Source: JBPRGH01 sp051418055 (GTDB lineage Bacteria; Bacteroidota; Bacteroidia; Cytophagales; Cyclobacteriaceae). Taken from it: a DNA stretch of 64,000 nt. Positions 8,928 through 16,526 of this stretch are shown in pieces (the first letter of the stretch is position 1; each line of letters starts with the position of its first letter). Location of the stretch: assembly GCA_051418055.1 (NCBI GenBank), contig JBPRGH010000119.1, forward strand, positions 62,001 through 126,000, read 5' to 3'. Made by a program: the position numbers and the translations under genes. Under the pieces are notes generated by a model. The model ran no database searches. It was given only the letters and a program-made list of their open reading frames with translations, and was not told where the DNA came from.

Positions 8928-9275
8928 GTGCGATGGTATGTAACTCTATCCGACTTTTGGAAAAGGTTTCCAGGTCAGTCAGATCTATTGCTATTATCTG
9001 GGCTCATAATAATCGCTACCAGCGGTACATTTGCCATTGACGCAGCCGCTCAGCTGACAGGTAAGCCCAGTATGATGAATCCTGAGGGGGAGTGATACCA
9101 TCTGGGCATGGCCATGGCACCATGCCATCTATGGATGCAGGGGATGAGTCAATACTGCCCGATGGCCAATGACAATACAGGAGCATTTTGGCTAAGTACA
9201 AATTCGGAAATTGAAAACCCCTATTTCGGAGCAGCAATGCATTGCTGTGGAGAAACGACAGAAAAAATTAATTAA
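8928..9275 (+). pseudogene. Remnant of a CusB-type RND periplasmic adaptor with DUF3347 tail
   Basis: Two coding fragments belonging to one former gene. Frame one (about 8,928-9,095) ends in SGTFAIDAAAQLTGKPSMMN, which matches the end of the membrane-proximal part of Bacteroidota CusB/CzcB adaptors, then stops. Frame two (about 9,120-9,275) encodes the last part of a DUF3347 domain (YCPMANDNTGAFWLS ... NPYFGAAM). In this phylum CusB proteins often end with DUF3347, so a stop or frame change plus an internal deletion explains both pieces. It sits directly after tnsE and is the leftmost cargo. The truncated cusA at 14,258 is its likely former partner. Confidence 0.75.
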
Positions 9276-9292
9276 TCCTAAACAATAAGAAA

Positions 9293-9970
9293 ATGAAAAT
9301 GACAAAAGTGTTAACCCTGATAATTACAGCCATTTTGGCTGTTGCCGTGGTGAGCTGTAATAATACAGCAACCAATGAACAGCATGATGACCATATGGAA
9401 AAAGGCCATGACGAAATGATGGAGAAGCATGAGGATCAGATGGAAGAAAATATTGATCCTGAGCAAATGGACCATCAAAACCATGATCAGATGCAGTCAT
9501 CTAATACTGGTTCTGTAAAAAGCCCAAGAAAATCATCCATGGCCAATATCGGTGATACGCATATCCATATAGATTATTCAGCTCCCAGTATGCGCGGACG
9601 TCAGATCTTTGGAGGACTGGTAGGCTATATGCAGGTGTGGACTCCCGGAGCTCACAAAGCCACAACCATTCAGTTTTACGAAGATGTTATGGTGGAAGGC
9701 CAGCCAATACCCAAAGGAAAATATGGCCTTTTTACTATCCCGGATAAGGATCAGTGGACGGTAATAATTAATAAGAACAACGACATGCACCTTGCTGACG
9801 ATTATACCGAAGGAGATGATGTGGTTCGGTTTAAAGTTACTCCTGAGAAACTACAGGAACCGGTAGAGCAGCTGATTTTTGAAGTAAACACAGTGGGGGG
9901 AAACCAGGGGCAGGTAGTTTTAAAATGGGCGGATGTTAGTATCCCGATTTCTGTGACGGTAAAGCAATAG
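9293..9970 (+). CDS. DUF2911 lipoprotein with His/Met-rich linker
   Basis: A 225-residue protein with a lipoprotein signal (hydrophobic core, then AVVSC at about residues 17-21). A His/Met/Glu-rich segment follows (about 28-68; repeated HDDHM, HDEMM, DQMQ) that looks suited to binding copper or silver. The C-terminal domain (about 85-225) has DUF2911 features: IHIDYSAPSMRGRQIFGGLV and IPKGKYGLFTIP. DUF2911 has no settled function. The metal-rich linker and copper neighbours suggest an envelope metal-binding role, which is inference. It precedes the ATPase by about 100 bp. Confidence 0.85.
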   Translation: MKMTKVLTLIITAILAVAVVSCNNTATNEQHDDHMEKGHDEMMEKHEDQMEENIDPEQMDHQNHDQMQSSNTGSVKSPRKSSMANIGDTHIHIDYSAPSMRGRQIFGGLVGYMQVWTPGAHKATTIQFYEDVMVEGQPIPKGKYGLFTIPDKDQWTVIINKNNDMHLADDYTEGDDVVRFKVTPEKLQEPVEQLIFEVNTVGGNQGQVVLKWADVSIPISVTVKQ

Positions 9971-9979
9971 GCATAAAAT

Positions 9980-10011
9980 GGCCGTAGGTGAAGCGAAATT
10001 AGCCTACGGCC
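9980..10011 (+). terminator. Possible hairpin after the DUF2911 gene
   Basis: Inverted repeat ggccgtagg (9,980-9,988) / cctacggcc (10,003-10,011) with a 14-base loop, placed just after the stop codon. It lacks a clear T tract, so it may be an mRNA-stabilising hairpin or a weak terminator. Confidence 0.4.
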
Positions 10012-10072
10012 TGAATAATTCAAACCACCTGGTTCATGTCTTAATAATCGATTTATAAAACTCACTCATACT

Positions 10073-12181
10073 ATGAAAAATCAAAACCACGACCATTATC
10101 ATCATTCCAACCACAATGCTCATAAGCAGAAAGATGAGATAAAAGATCATCTGGCGGAAAAAACTGAGCATGCACACCCGGATTCAATGGACCATTCCAT
10201 GAACCATCATGGGCATGGTAAGCATGGCGAACATGGTCACGACCATCATAAAATGATGATTGAGGATTTTAAGAAGCGTTTTTGGATATCTGTAGTCCTT
10301 TCTGTCCCCGTAATTCTGTTTAGCCCAATGATTCAGGATATATTAGGTTATAGTCTGGGCATTCCGTATCAGATGTGGATCTCTTTCGGGCTCTCGACAA
10401 TTATATTCTTTTATGGTGGTTGGCCGTTCCTGAAAGGATTGGTAGAGGAGATTAAAGGTGGGTCTCCCGGTATGATGACGCTTATTGCTGTTGCCGTTAC
10501 AGTAGCTTATGCCTACAGTACAGCCATCGTATTTGGCCTTGAGGGAATGGACTTCTTTTGGGAGCTTGCTACATTAATAGTGGTAATGCTACTCGGGCAC
10601 TGGATTGAGATGAAGTCGGTCTTAGGGGCATCAAAAGCACTAGAGCTTCTGGTAAACATGATGCCATCAGAGGCTACAGTCATTAGAGATGGCGAATCTC
10701 ACAAGGTACATATTAATGATCTTCGAAAAGGAGATGTGGTTTTAATAAAACCGGGAGAAAAGGTGCCTGCCGATGGTACAGTTGTAGAAGGTGAAAGCTA
10801 CCTCAACGAAAGTATGCTAACCGGTGAAAGTAAGCCTGTTCAAAAAAAGAATGGTGATGCAGTGATAGGCGGCTCTATAAACGGAAATGGATCATTAAAA
10901 ATTGAGGTTAAACATACCGGTGAAGAGAGCTATCTTAAAAAAGTAATCACTCTTGTGCAGGATGCACAAAAGACAAAATCACAGACGCAGCACCTTGCTG
11001 ACAAAGCTGCCAAATGGCTTACCTATATTGCACTTTCAGCAGGATTTATAACGCTGGCCGTATGGCTTATTTCAGGTGCGCCATTTGATTTTGCCCTGGA
11101 ACGAATGGTTACTGTCATGGTAATATCATGTCCTCATGCGCTCGGCCTCGCAATACCTTTAGTCGTGGCTATTTCCACAGCCGTTTCGGCTAAAAATGGT
11201 CTTCTTATTCGTAACCGTACTGCTTTCGAAAACTCCAGAAAGATCACTACTATTATTTTTGATAAAACAGGAACTCTCACGCAAGGTGCCCATGAAGTGG
11301 CTCAGGTGAATGTTTTTGATCAAAAATGGGAAGCCAATGAAATGTTACGCCTTGCGGCTGGCGTGGAGCAAAATTCAGAGCATTATATTTCACAGGGTAT
11401 CCTAAAATACGCAAAGGAAGAGAAAATTAAAGTCCCAGCCTCTCAAAGCTTCACCTATCTGCCAGGTAAAGGGCTGGAAGGTAAAGTGGAAGGCAAAGAC
11501 GTAAAAGTGGTAGGACCAAATTATATAAAAGAGCATAATTTAAACATTCCCGATAGCAAAGCAGAAGAGGGTGTGGAAACAGTGGTTTATGTAGTAATTG
11601 AAGATACCATTGCAGGATACATAACCCTAAAAGATAAAATTCGACCTGAGTCAGCTGAGGCTATAAGGATGCTTAAAAATCATGGTATTAAGAACTTGTT
11701 GCTTACCGGTGACAATGAAAGGGTTGCTGAAAGTGTAAGCAGAGAGCTTAAAATGGACGGCTTCATAGCCAATGTTCTTCCTCATGAAAAGCAGGAAAAA
11801 GTTAAAGAGCTTCAAAAGCAGGGAGAGTTTGTTGCCATGACAGGTGATGGTGTAAATGATGCACCCGCACTGGCACAGGCTGATGTTGGTATTGCAGTAG
11901 GGTCAGGAACTGATGTTGCTGCTGAAACTGCAGACATTGTTCTGGTCAATAGTAATCCAAGAGATATTGCCAATCTGGTGCTGTTCGGCAGGGCTACTTA
12001 TAAGAAGATGATCCAGAATTTGGTATGGGCAACAGGTTATAACGCTATTGCCCTACCCCTTGCCACAGGTCTTATTCCCGGACTGGTAATCAGCCCCGCT
12101 GTTGGTGCTGTTTTTATGAGCCTTAGTACAATAATTGTTGCCATAAATGCGCAACTTCTCAAAAATAAGATCGGTAGCTGA
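10073..12181 (+). CDS. copB: CopB-type P1B ATPase exporting copper/silver
   Basis: A 702-residue P-type ATPase that pumps copper or silver out of the cytoplasm. The N-terminus is extremely His-rich (about 1-60), replacing the usual CxxC domain. The transmembrane metal site is CPH (353-355 in ISCPHALGLAIP), which defines the P1B-3/CopB class; copper P1B-1 pumps have CPC. Other motifs are TGES (250-253), the phosphorylation site DKTGTLT (397-403), and GDGVNDAPALAQADVGIA near residue 590. Eight membrane helices are expected. With the RND pump decayed, this is the main intact exporter of the island. A long hairpin follows at 12,199-12,241. Confidence 0.93.
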   Translation: MKNQNHDHYHHSNHNAHKQKDEIKDHLAEKTEHAHPDSMDHSMNHHGHGKHGEHGHDHHKMMIEDFKKRFWISVVLSVPVILFSPMIQDILGYSLGIPYQMWISFGLSTIIFFYGGWPFLKGLVEEIKGGSPGMMTLIAVAVTVAYAYSTAIVFGLEGMDFFWELATLIVVMLLGHWIEMKSVLGASKALELLVNMMPSEATVIRDGESHKVHINDLRKGDVVLIKPGEKVPADGTVVEGESYLNESMLTGESKPVQKKNGDAVIGGSINGNGSLKIEVKHTGEESYLKKVITLVQDAQKTKSQTQHLADKAAKWLTYIALSAGFITLAVWLISGAPFDFALERMVTVMVISCPHALGLAIPLVVAISTAVSAKNGLLIRNRTAFENSRKITTIIFDKTGTLTQGAHEVAQVNVFDQKWEANEMLRLAAGVEQNSEHYISQGILKYAKEEKIKVPASQSFTYLPGKGLEGKVEGKDVKVVGPNYIKEHNLNIPDSKAEEGVETVVYVVIEDTIAGYITLKDKIRPESAEAIRMLKNHGIKNLLLTGDNERVAESVSRELKMDGFIANVLPHEKQEKVKELQKQGEFVAMTGDGVNDAPALAQADVGIAVGSGTDVAAETADIVLVNSNPRDIANLVLFGRATYKKMIQNLVWATGYNAIALPLATGLIPGLVISPAVGAVFMSLSTIIVAINAQLLKNKIGS

Positions 12182-12198
12182 TAGCTTTCTAAACATTT

Positions 12199-12241
12199 CA
12201 TAAAAGATAAATGCTTATATGCTAATAATTTATCTTTTATG
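12199..12241 (+). promoter_or_regulatory. 14-bp inverted repeat overlapping a start codon
   Basis: Perfect arms cataaaagataaat (12,199-12,212) and atttatcttttatg (12,228-12,241) around a 15-base loop. The second arm contains the ATG of the channel gene (12,239-12,241). It could act as the copB terminator, as an operator, or as an RNA hairpin hiding the start codon; the sequence does not decide between these. Confidence 0.55.
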
Positions 12242-13222
12242 AATTATATCTATCTGATATCAGGAGCCATTATTCTGCTCGTGGCCATTTATGACTTTTT
12301 TTATACCACCTTATCTGGTAGTGGGGCCTTTATTATCTCAAAATCAGTTTCAGGGCTGGCTCACAGGTTCCTGCTATGGTTGAGCAGGTTCTTTGGCCGT
12401 AAAATTTTTAGCCTTAGTGGCATGGCCGTTAATTTATCTGTCCTCTCGGTATGGGTTGTTTTGGTTTGGGCGGGCCTTTTACTTGTTTATTCCTACAACC
12501 CCGAAGGAATTACCAATAGCACAGGCCGTCCGGCCAACACGGTAGAAAGACTTTATTTTACAGGTTATATTTTGTCTACCCTGGGTGTAGGAAACTTTAA
12601 ACCCACAACAGCTTTTTTTGAGGTAGTCACCAGCATATTTTCATTTTTTGGTTTTATCTTTTTTACTACGGCAATGACTTATCTTATACAAGTTACATCG
12701 GCGGTAATGCATAAAAGATCCCTCGCGTTATCTATCAATAATTTGGGGGATGATCCGGTTTCTATTATTAGTAGGTTTATTAATTCTGATAAGGCGCTAA
12801 CCCTTCAACAAATAAATACTTTACAAAATATGATTGACAGGCATTCAACAAATCATCAGGCTTATCCTGTCCTTCACTACTACAACAATCCACAGCTCGA
12901 CAGTTCTTTAAGCATTAATATTTCCAGGCTTGATGAAGCAATCAATATCATAAGGAGCAGCGAACAAAATTCTTTGTATAAGGATACTGAAACCCTGAAC
13001 AATTCCTTGTCTTCTTTCCTGAAGCATGTAAAAGAAAAGTATGGAATATCTTCGGAAAATGATCGCAAGATTGAGGTTCATTGGCAAACACTGGATCTTC
13101 CTTTGGGTGTAACTGCCGCACCTTCACCTTCCTCAGAAATACTTCAAAAAAGAAAGGTGCTGGATAGTATGCTAAAAAGTGAGGGATTTGAGTGGCAGGA
13201 TGTCTATAAAACTTCTGCTTAG
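12239..13222 (+). CDS. Two-TM potassium channel family protein
   Basis: A 327-residue membrane protein. It has hydrophobic helices near residues 3-22 and 60-83, a pore loop with the selectivity-filter-like STLGVGNF (about 113-120, a variant of TVGYG), and another helix at about 128-150. A hydrophilic C-terminal domain of about 170 residues follows, with no RCK signature visible. This fits the ion-channel (Ion_trans_2) family, although GVG in place of GYG makes the ion selectivity uncertain. Its role in a copper island is unclear; it may help the cell compensate for metal-induced membrane depolarisation (speculation). No partner gene is visible. Confidence 0.7.
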   Translation: MNYIYLISGAIILLVAIYDFFYTTLSGSGAFIISKSVSGLAHRFLLWLSRFFGRKIFSLSGMAVNLSVLSVWVVLVWAGLLLVYSYNPEGITNSTGRPANTVERLYFTGYILSTLGVGNFKPTTAFFEVVTSIFSFFGFIFFTTAMTYLIQVTSAVMHKRSLALSINNLGDDPVSIISRFINSDKALTLQQINTLQNMIDRHSTNHQAYPVLHYYNNPQLDSSLSINISRLDEAINIIRSSEQNSLYKDTETLNNSLSSFLKHVKEKYGISSENDRKIEVHWQTLDLPLGVTAAPSPSSEILQKRKVLDSMLKSEGFEWQDVYKTSA

Positions 13223-13715
13223 CCTTCTGATGTATAACTGTGAGAGAAAAGATTGGTAAAAAAATAAATTAGCATAACAAGGAAAGGAATTCATAATCTG
13301 ATTTGATCATTCCCCAATCTTTAGGACAGGGTGATGTTCTTTTTATGTTCCACAATCATAAGGGTTTTCCATATTTCAACACCAGAAATACCTTAATAAA
13401 TTTCTTCTAAAGTGTTGGAATGTGGTAAACCCGACCGGGCTTTTGCCGGGGCTAAGTTCAGTGGAGTCGCGGTTGAAGCGGTGATTAGGTTTTGACGGAA
13501 CTCCAGTGTGGGTGACTCATCCGCACGGGATTCTTTTTACTGCTATGTAAAAGATAATGACTCCAAAAATAAGCATCAGCAAACTATGATTTTCCAATAG
13601 AAATAAAGCATGAACATCCAAATGTTGAAGTATTTGAAATACAAACGTCATTTTTGACGTTTAAATTGAACATTCTGAACTAAATTCCGTAAATTCATAT
13701 TAGACTTTCTCCAAA
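13223..13715 (+). other. 493-bp spacer with a GC-rich block and an operator-like palindrome
   Basis: No intact gene. Bases about 13,430-13,535 are clearly more GC-rich than the AT-rich flanks and can fold partly (tggagt 13,462-13,467 with actcca 13,500-13,505). They look like a remnant of a different sequence or a structured RNA, but I cannot identify them. The last 80 bases hold the palindrome at 13,643-13,662 and presumably the promoter of the next gene. Confidence 0.4.
13643..13662. promoter_or_regulatory. Perfect palindrome, candidate operator
   Basis: aaacgtca (13,643-13,650), four T, tgacgttt (13,655-13,662). It is 53 bp upstream of the HYC_CC_PP gene start, where a promoter operator would lie. 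It could bind a dimeric metal-responsive regulator, but no regulator gene was found in the cargo, so the binder would be encoded elsewhere. A short hairpin is the alternative. Confidence 0.5.
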
Positions 13716-14150
13716 GTGCAACGTTTTAGAAAAATATCGACCATCATGCTTTCAGCCTTGGTGTTACTCAATTCCATGAGCTTCACCTTTAGCATGCATT
13801 TCTGTATGGGTCAGCTAGAGAGCATTGCACTTTTTTCAGGGGCTGAGCCCTGCGAAATGGCCACCCAAAAATCACCTTGTGCCAATGATAAGCATGATCC
13901 AGATTGCGAACCACAGCAAGTCACTAAGAAAGGTTGCTGTGAAGACCAGACTTTAGTAATTGAGGGTCATGAAGATCTTACGCTATTGACCAAAGTTGCG
14001 GTTCCTGATTTTCAAATGATCGCAGTTATCTACGCTGTGGTTTCGTTTCTTTTTAGTGACATTGCCGTTGATCACTATACGTTTAACGACTATTCCCCCC
14101 CTCTGATTGAGCGTGACATTCCTGTGCTCGTTCAGTCCTTCCTTATTTAA
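13716..14150 (+). CDS. HYC_CC_PP family protein
   Basis: A 144-residue protein with an N-terminal signal or membrane segment (about 8-25) and the three landmarks that name this Bacteroidota family: HFC (about 28-30), CC (about 73-74) and PP (about 128-129). Further Cys residues at about 31-60 form a possible metal-binding cluster. The family is commonly encoded just before cusA-type RND genes in this phylum; its biochemical role is not established. The start is GTG at 13,716; an ATG at 13,746 would cut into the signal segment. It is followed by hairpins and by the cusA remnant, consistent with a former HYC_CC_PP-cusA operon. Confidence 0.8.
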   Translation: MQRFRKISTIMLSALVLLNSMSFTFSMHFCMGQLESIALFSGAEPCEMATQKSPCANDKHDPDCEPQQVTKKGCCEDQTLVIEGHEDLTLLTKVAVPDFQMIAVIYAVVSFLFSDIAVDHYTFNDYSPPLIERDIPVLVQSFLI

Positions 14151-14200
14151 GCATTTCATTCAGATTTTTCACTGAGTCGTAGCTTCTTGCTACGTCCTAA

Positions 14201-14224
14201 GTGCATGCTTTGGCGTGCGCTTTT
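14201..14224 (+). terminator. Terminator-like hairpin after the HYC_CC_PP gene
   Basis: gtgcatgc (14,201-14,208) pairs with gcgtgcgc (14,213-14,220), with two G-U pairs, followed by tttt. A second small hairpin (cgtagc ... gctacg) lies just upstream, near 14,178-14,194. It may separate the HYC_CC_PP transcript from cusA. Confidence 0.45.
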
Positions 14225-14257
14225 CTCAAAAACAGTTTAAAGAAAATTGAATGAAAT

Positions 14258-14483
14258 CATGCTTAATAAAATCATTAAATACTTTCTTGAAAACAAGTTA
14301 GTTACCGTTCTTATCCTAATTGGCTTTATTGCCTGGGGCATTGTGACCGCCCCTTTTGGTTGGCAGATAGGTGCGTTACCTTCTTATCCCGTTCCGGTAG
14401 ATTCTATTCTGGATATAGGAGAAAACCAACAGATTCTTTACCCAGTGGCAGAGCCGATCACCACAAGACATAGAAGACCATAA
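14258..14483 (+). pseudogene. Truncated, frameshifted start of cusA (RND copper efflux pump)
   Basis: The first 65 or so residues are a clean CusA/CzcA N-terminus: LNKIIKYFLENKLVTVLIL (first membrane helix), GWQIGALPSYPVPVDSI, then DIGENQQI. After that the frame shifts. In the next frame the expected FTQWQSRSPQDIED is readable for a few codons before the sequence ends in stop codons, and a PepSY gene begins at 14,493. About 95% of the roughly 1,000-residue pump is gone. An upstream ATG at 14,247 is in frame (MNEIMLNK). Together with the CusB remnant at 8,928 it shows that an RND efflux system was deleted from this island. Confidence 0.85.
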
Positions 14484-14492
14484 TAACACTCA

Positions 14493-15185
14493 ATGATAAA
14501 GAACAATCAATATTATATAAGAAAAACGCACCGATGGTTAGGCGTAATCATTGGAGTGCAGTTTCTTTTTTGGACTATCAGTGGCCTTTACTTTAGTTGG
14601 ACCGATATAGATGAGATTCACGGTGATCATTTTATTGAAGAACATCGAGATCATACTGCAGCTATAAGTATACTACCCATACTAGATAGCACCGTTCAGA
14701 TCAATGATATCTCCTTGAGGTTCATAGGTGAGCAGTCATACTTCTTTATAAATGACTCACTGCTTATTCACAGTCAAACTGGCTTGAAGAAGAATGGTGT
14801 CACAAAGAAGGAGGCAGAGTCGATAGCAAGAAAGCACGTTATTAAACAATATGAGATCAAATCGAGTGAGATGCTTACCGAAGTGGGGTCACACCACGAG
14901 TATAGGGGCAGGCCTTTGCCTGTATGGGAGATAGAGTTTGACAGCCCTGAAAACCTGACTGCCTATGTGTCTCAAAGAGACGGAAGTTTTCAAAGAGTAA
15001 GGCATCGCGCCTGGAGATGGTTTGATTTTTTATGGATGAGCCATACCATGGACTACGAAGGCAGAGATGACTTCAATAATTGGCTGTTGAGAATATTTTC
15101 TGTTTTTGGTTTGCTAACCGTACTCTCTGGCTTTACTCTATTCTTTATGACCAATAAAAAGAGAATTAAGAAAAAGGCTTTATAG
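14493..15185 (+). CDS. PepSY-associated transmembrane protein
   Basis: A 230-residue membrane protein. The start THRWLGVIIGVQFLFWTISGLYFS (about 11-34) is the typical PepSY-TM first helix. A periplasmic region of about 130 residues with a PepSY-like fold follows (GVTKKEAESIARKHV ... PVWEIEF). Then comes RAWRWFDFLWMSHTMDY and a last helix (LLRIFSVFGLLTVLSGFTLFF, about 199-219). Such proteins are found with metal-uptake and copper-resistance genes and may move electrons or handle metal at the inner membrane; the exact role is unknown. It sits 10 bp after the cusA remnant and probably belonged to the same operon. Confidence 0.8.
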   Translation: MIKNNQYYIRKTHRWLGVIIGVQFLFWTISGLYFSWTDIDEIHGDHFIEEHRDHTAAISILPILDSTVQINDISLRFIGEQSYFFINDSLLIHSQTGLKKNGVTKKEAESIARKHVIKQYEIKSSEMLTEVGSHHEYRGRPLPVWEIEFDSPENLTAYVSQRDGSFQRVRHRAWRWFDFLWMSHTMDYEGRDDFNNWLLRIFSVFGLLTVLSGFTLFFMTNKKRIKKKAL

Positions 15186-15195
15186 GTATCATCGT

Positions 15196-15331
15196 ATGAA
15201 AGAATGTTGCAAAACAGGGGATGAAAAAGCCCCTTCAAAATTAAAAAAAATGGGCTGGACGTATCATCTGGGGTGTAGTAATTCTCCTGGTGACTGGGAT
15301 AGCCCTTATTCAAATGTTTAACTTTAAATAA
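15196..15331 (+). pseudogene. Frameshifted small membrane protein
   Basis: The frame from ATG 15,196 encodes MKECCKTGDEKAPSKLKK and then reaches a run of eight A (15,243-15,250). Removing one A restores a reading of WAGRIIWGVVILLVTGIALI with a stop at 15,331, giving a protein of about 45 residues with a CC motif and one membrane helix. I recall similar tiny proteins beside cus genes in Bacteroidota. As written the frame is broken. It could be a true mutation, a slippage-tolerant frame, or a sequencing error in the homopolymer. Confidence 0.6.
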
Positions 15332-15338
15332 CAATAAA

Positions 15339-15857
15339 ATGAGAACAAAAACAATTTTAGCAATGGCCCTGGCTTTAGTAAGCTTTGGAGCATTTGCTCA
15401 GCACGATCACGGTAGTCAAGGCGACAAAAAGGAAATGGACCAGAAAATGGAGCCTACGTTCAAAGACAAAAATCTTGGCACAGCCTACGGTCATTACATC
15501 CATCTGAAAGATGCATTGGTAGGTTCAAATCAGGAGGAAGCAAAGAATGCTTCGGCTGAACTGGTGAAAACTATCCACAGCGTAAAAGGTGGTGATAAAG
15601 CCCATACTGAGGCTGTAAAAGTAGCAGGGGCCAAATCTTTGGATGACCAGCGAAAAGCCTTCGCTTCGTTGAGTAATGAAATGACCACTTTAGTGAAAGA
15701 TGGTGAACTCTCAATGGGAGAAGTATACCTTGAGTATTGCCCCATGGCAAATAACAATACAGGAGCCTACTGGCTTTCAAATCAGAAGGAAATCAAAAAC
15801 CCATACTTCGGGGACAAAATGCTGAAGTGCGGAAGTGTAAAAGAAACAATCAAGTAA
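15339..15857 (+). CDS. Secreted DUF3347 protein
   Basis: A 172-residue protein with a Sec signal peptide (about 1-20, ending in FGAFAQ) and a His/Lys-rich start to the mature part (HDHGSQGDKKEMDQKM). One DUF3347 domain (about 45-170) ends with YCPMANNNTGAYWLS and NPYFGDKMLKCG. The Cys/Met pattern YCPM...C is the conserved hallmark and a plausible copper ligand set. The family occurs alone or as a CusB tail. It is one of three DUF3347 copies here, with the decayed one at 9,120 and the next gene. Confidence 0.87.
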   Translation: MRTKTILAMALALVSFGAFAQHDHGSQGDKKEMDQKMEPTFKDKNLGTAYGHYIHLKDALVGSNQEEAKNASAELVKTIHSVKGGDKAHTEAVKVAGAKSLDDQRKAFASLSNEMTTLVKDGELSMGEVYLEYCPMANNNTGAYWLSNQKEIKNPYFGDKMLKCGSVKETIK

Positions 15858-15945
15858 CTAATAAATAAGATCTTAAGACATGACGTAAATTTTTGAAAAA
15901 ATAAAAGTTTGCGTTTTGTCCATGGACACTAAACAGTCAAAAAAA

Positions 15946-16518
15946 ATGAAAACGACACTATTAACAATCGGATTAGCATTGACAATTATCTCATGCAACA
16001 ACTCAAAAACAGAACAAAAAGCAGCTGACAACACAGCGGAAACGGCTGCAAAAGCAGAGAATACAGCTACCAATGATCAAGAAGGTGGAAAAGCTATAAC
16101 ACCTGTTCTTGATGCTTATCTGGCAGTGAAGAATGCCCTTGTGAATGACAATCAAGAGGAAGCTGCCAAAGCGGGAGGTACACTGGCTACTGCTTTGGAA
16201 GGTCTTGATATATCTCAATTTGATTCTGATAAGCAAACTGAGCTGCAGGAGATTGTGGAAGTAGCCAAAAATCACGGTGAGCATATCGCAGAGAGCGAAA
16301 TTGGGCATCAAAGAGAGCATTTTGAGGCCTTGAGCCAGGATATAAAAGATATGACTGCTATTGTCGGTACAGACAGGGTTCTATACCACCAGTATTGCCC
16401 TATGTACAACGATAACAAAGGTGGTATGTGGTTAAGTGCCAGTGAGGAAATTAAAAATCCACTATTTGGTGCTAAGATGATGAAGTGTGGCAAAGTGCAG
16501 GAAGTCATCAGCTTGTAA
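15946..16518 (+). CDS. DUF3347 lipoprotein
   Basis: About 190 residues, starting from the ATG at 15,946, which gives a proper lipoprotein signal (KTTLLTIGLALTIISC); the longer frame from TTG 15,916 adds ten unlikely residues. A low-complexity Ala/Glu linker is followed by a DUF3347 domain with QYCPMYNDNKGGMWLS and NPLFGAKMMKCG, aligning end to end with the preceding gene. Relative to that paralogue it is membrane-anchored, not free. The two probably arose by duplication and may bind periplasmic copper (family association, not proven). Confidence 0.85.
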   Translation: MKTTLLTIGLALTIISCNNSKTEQKAADNTAETAAKAENTATNDQEGGKAITPVLDAYLAVKNALVNDNQEEAAKAGGTLATALEGLDISQFDSDKQTELQEIVEVAKNHGEHIAESEIGHQREHFEALSQDIKDMTAIVGTDRVLYHQYCPMYNDNKGGMWLSASEEIKNPLFGAKMMKCGKVQEVISL

Positions 16519-16526
16519 GAGCGGTC

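Noticed and set aside
9120..9275. Separate small DUF3347 gene
   Set aside because: No start codon or signal peptide, only the C-terminal third of the domain, and it follows directly on the CusB tail, so a fused pseudogene is the simpler reading.
13425..13540. Group II intron or integron attC site
   Set aside because: No domain V signature and no attC core pair found; left as unknown block.
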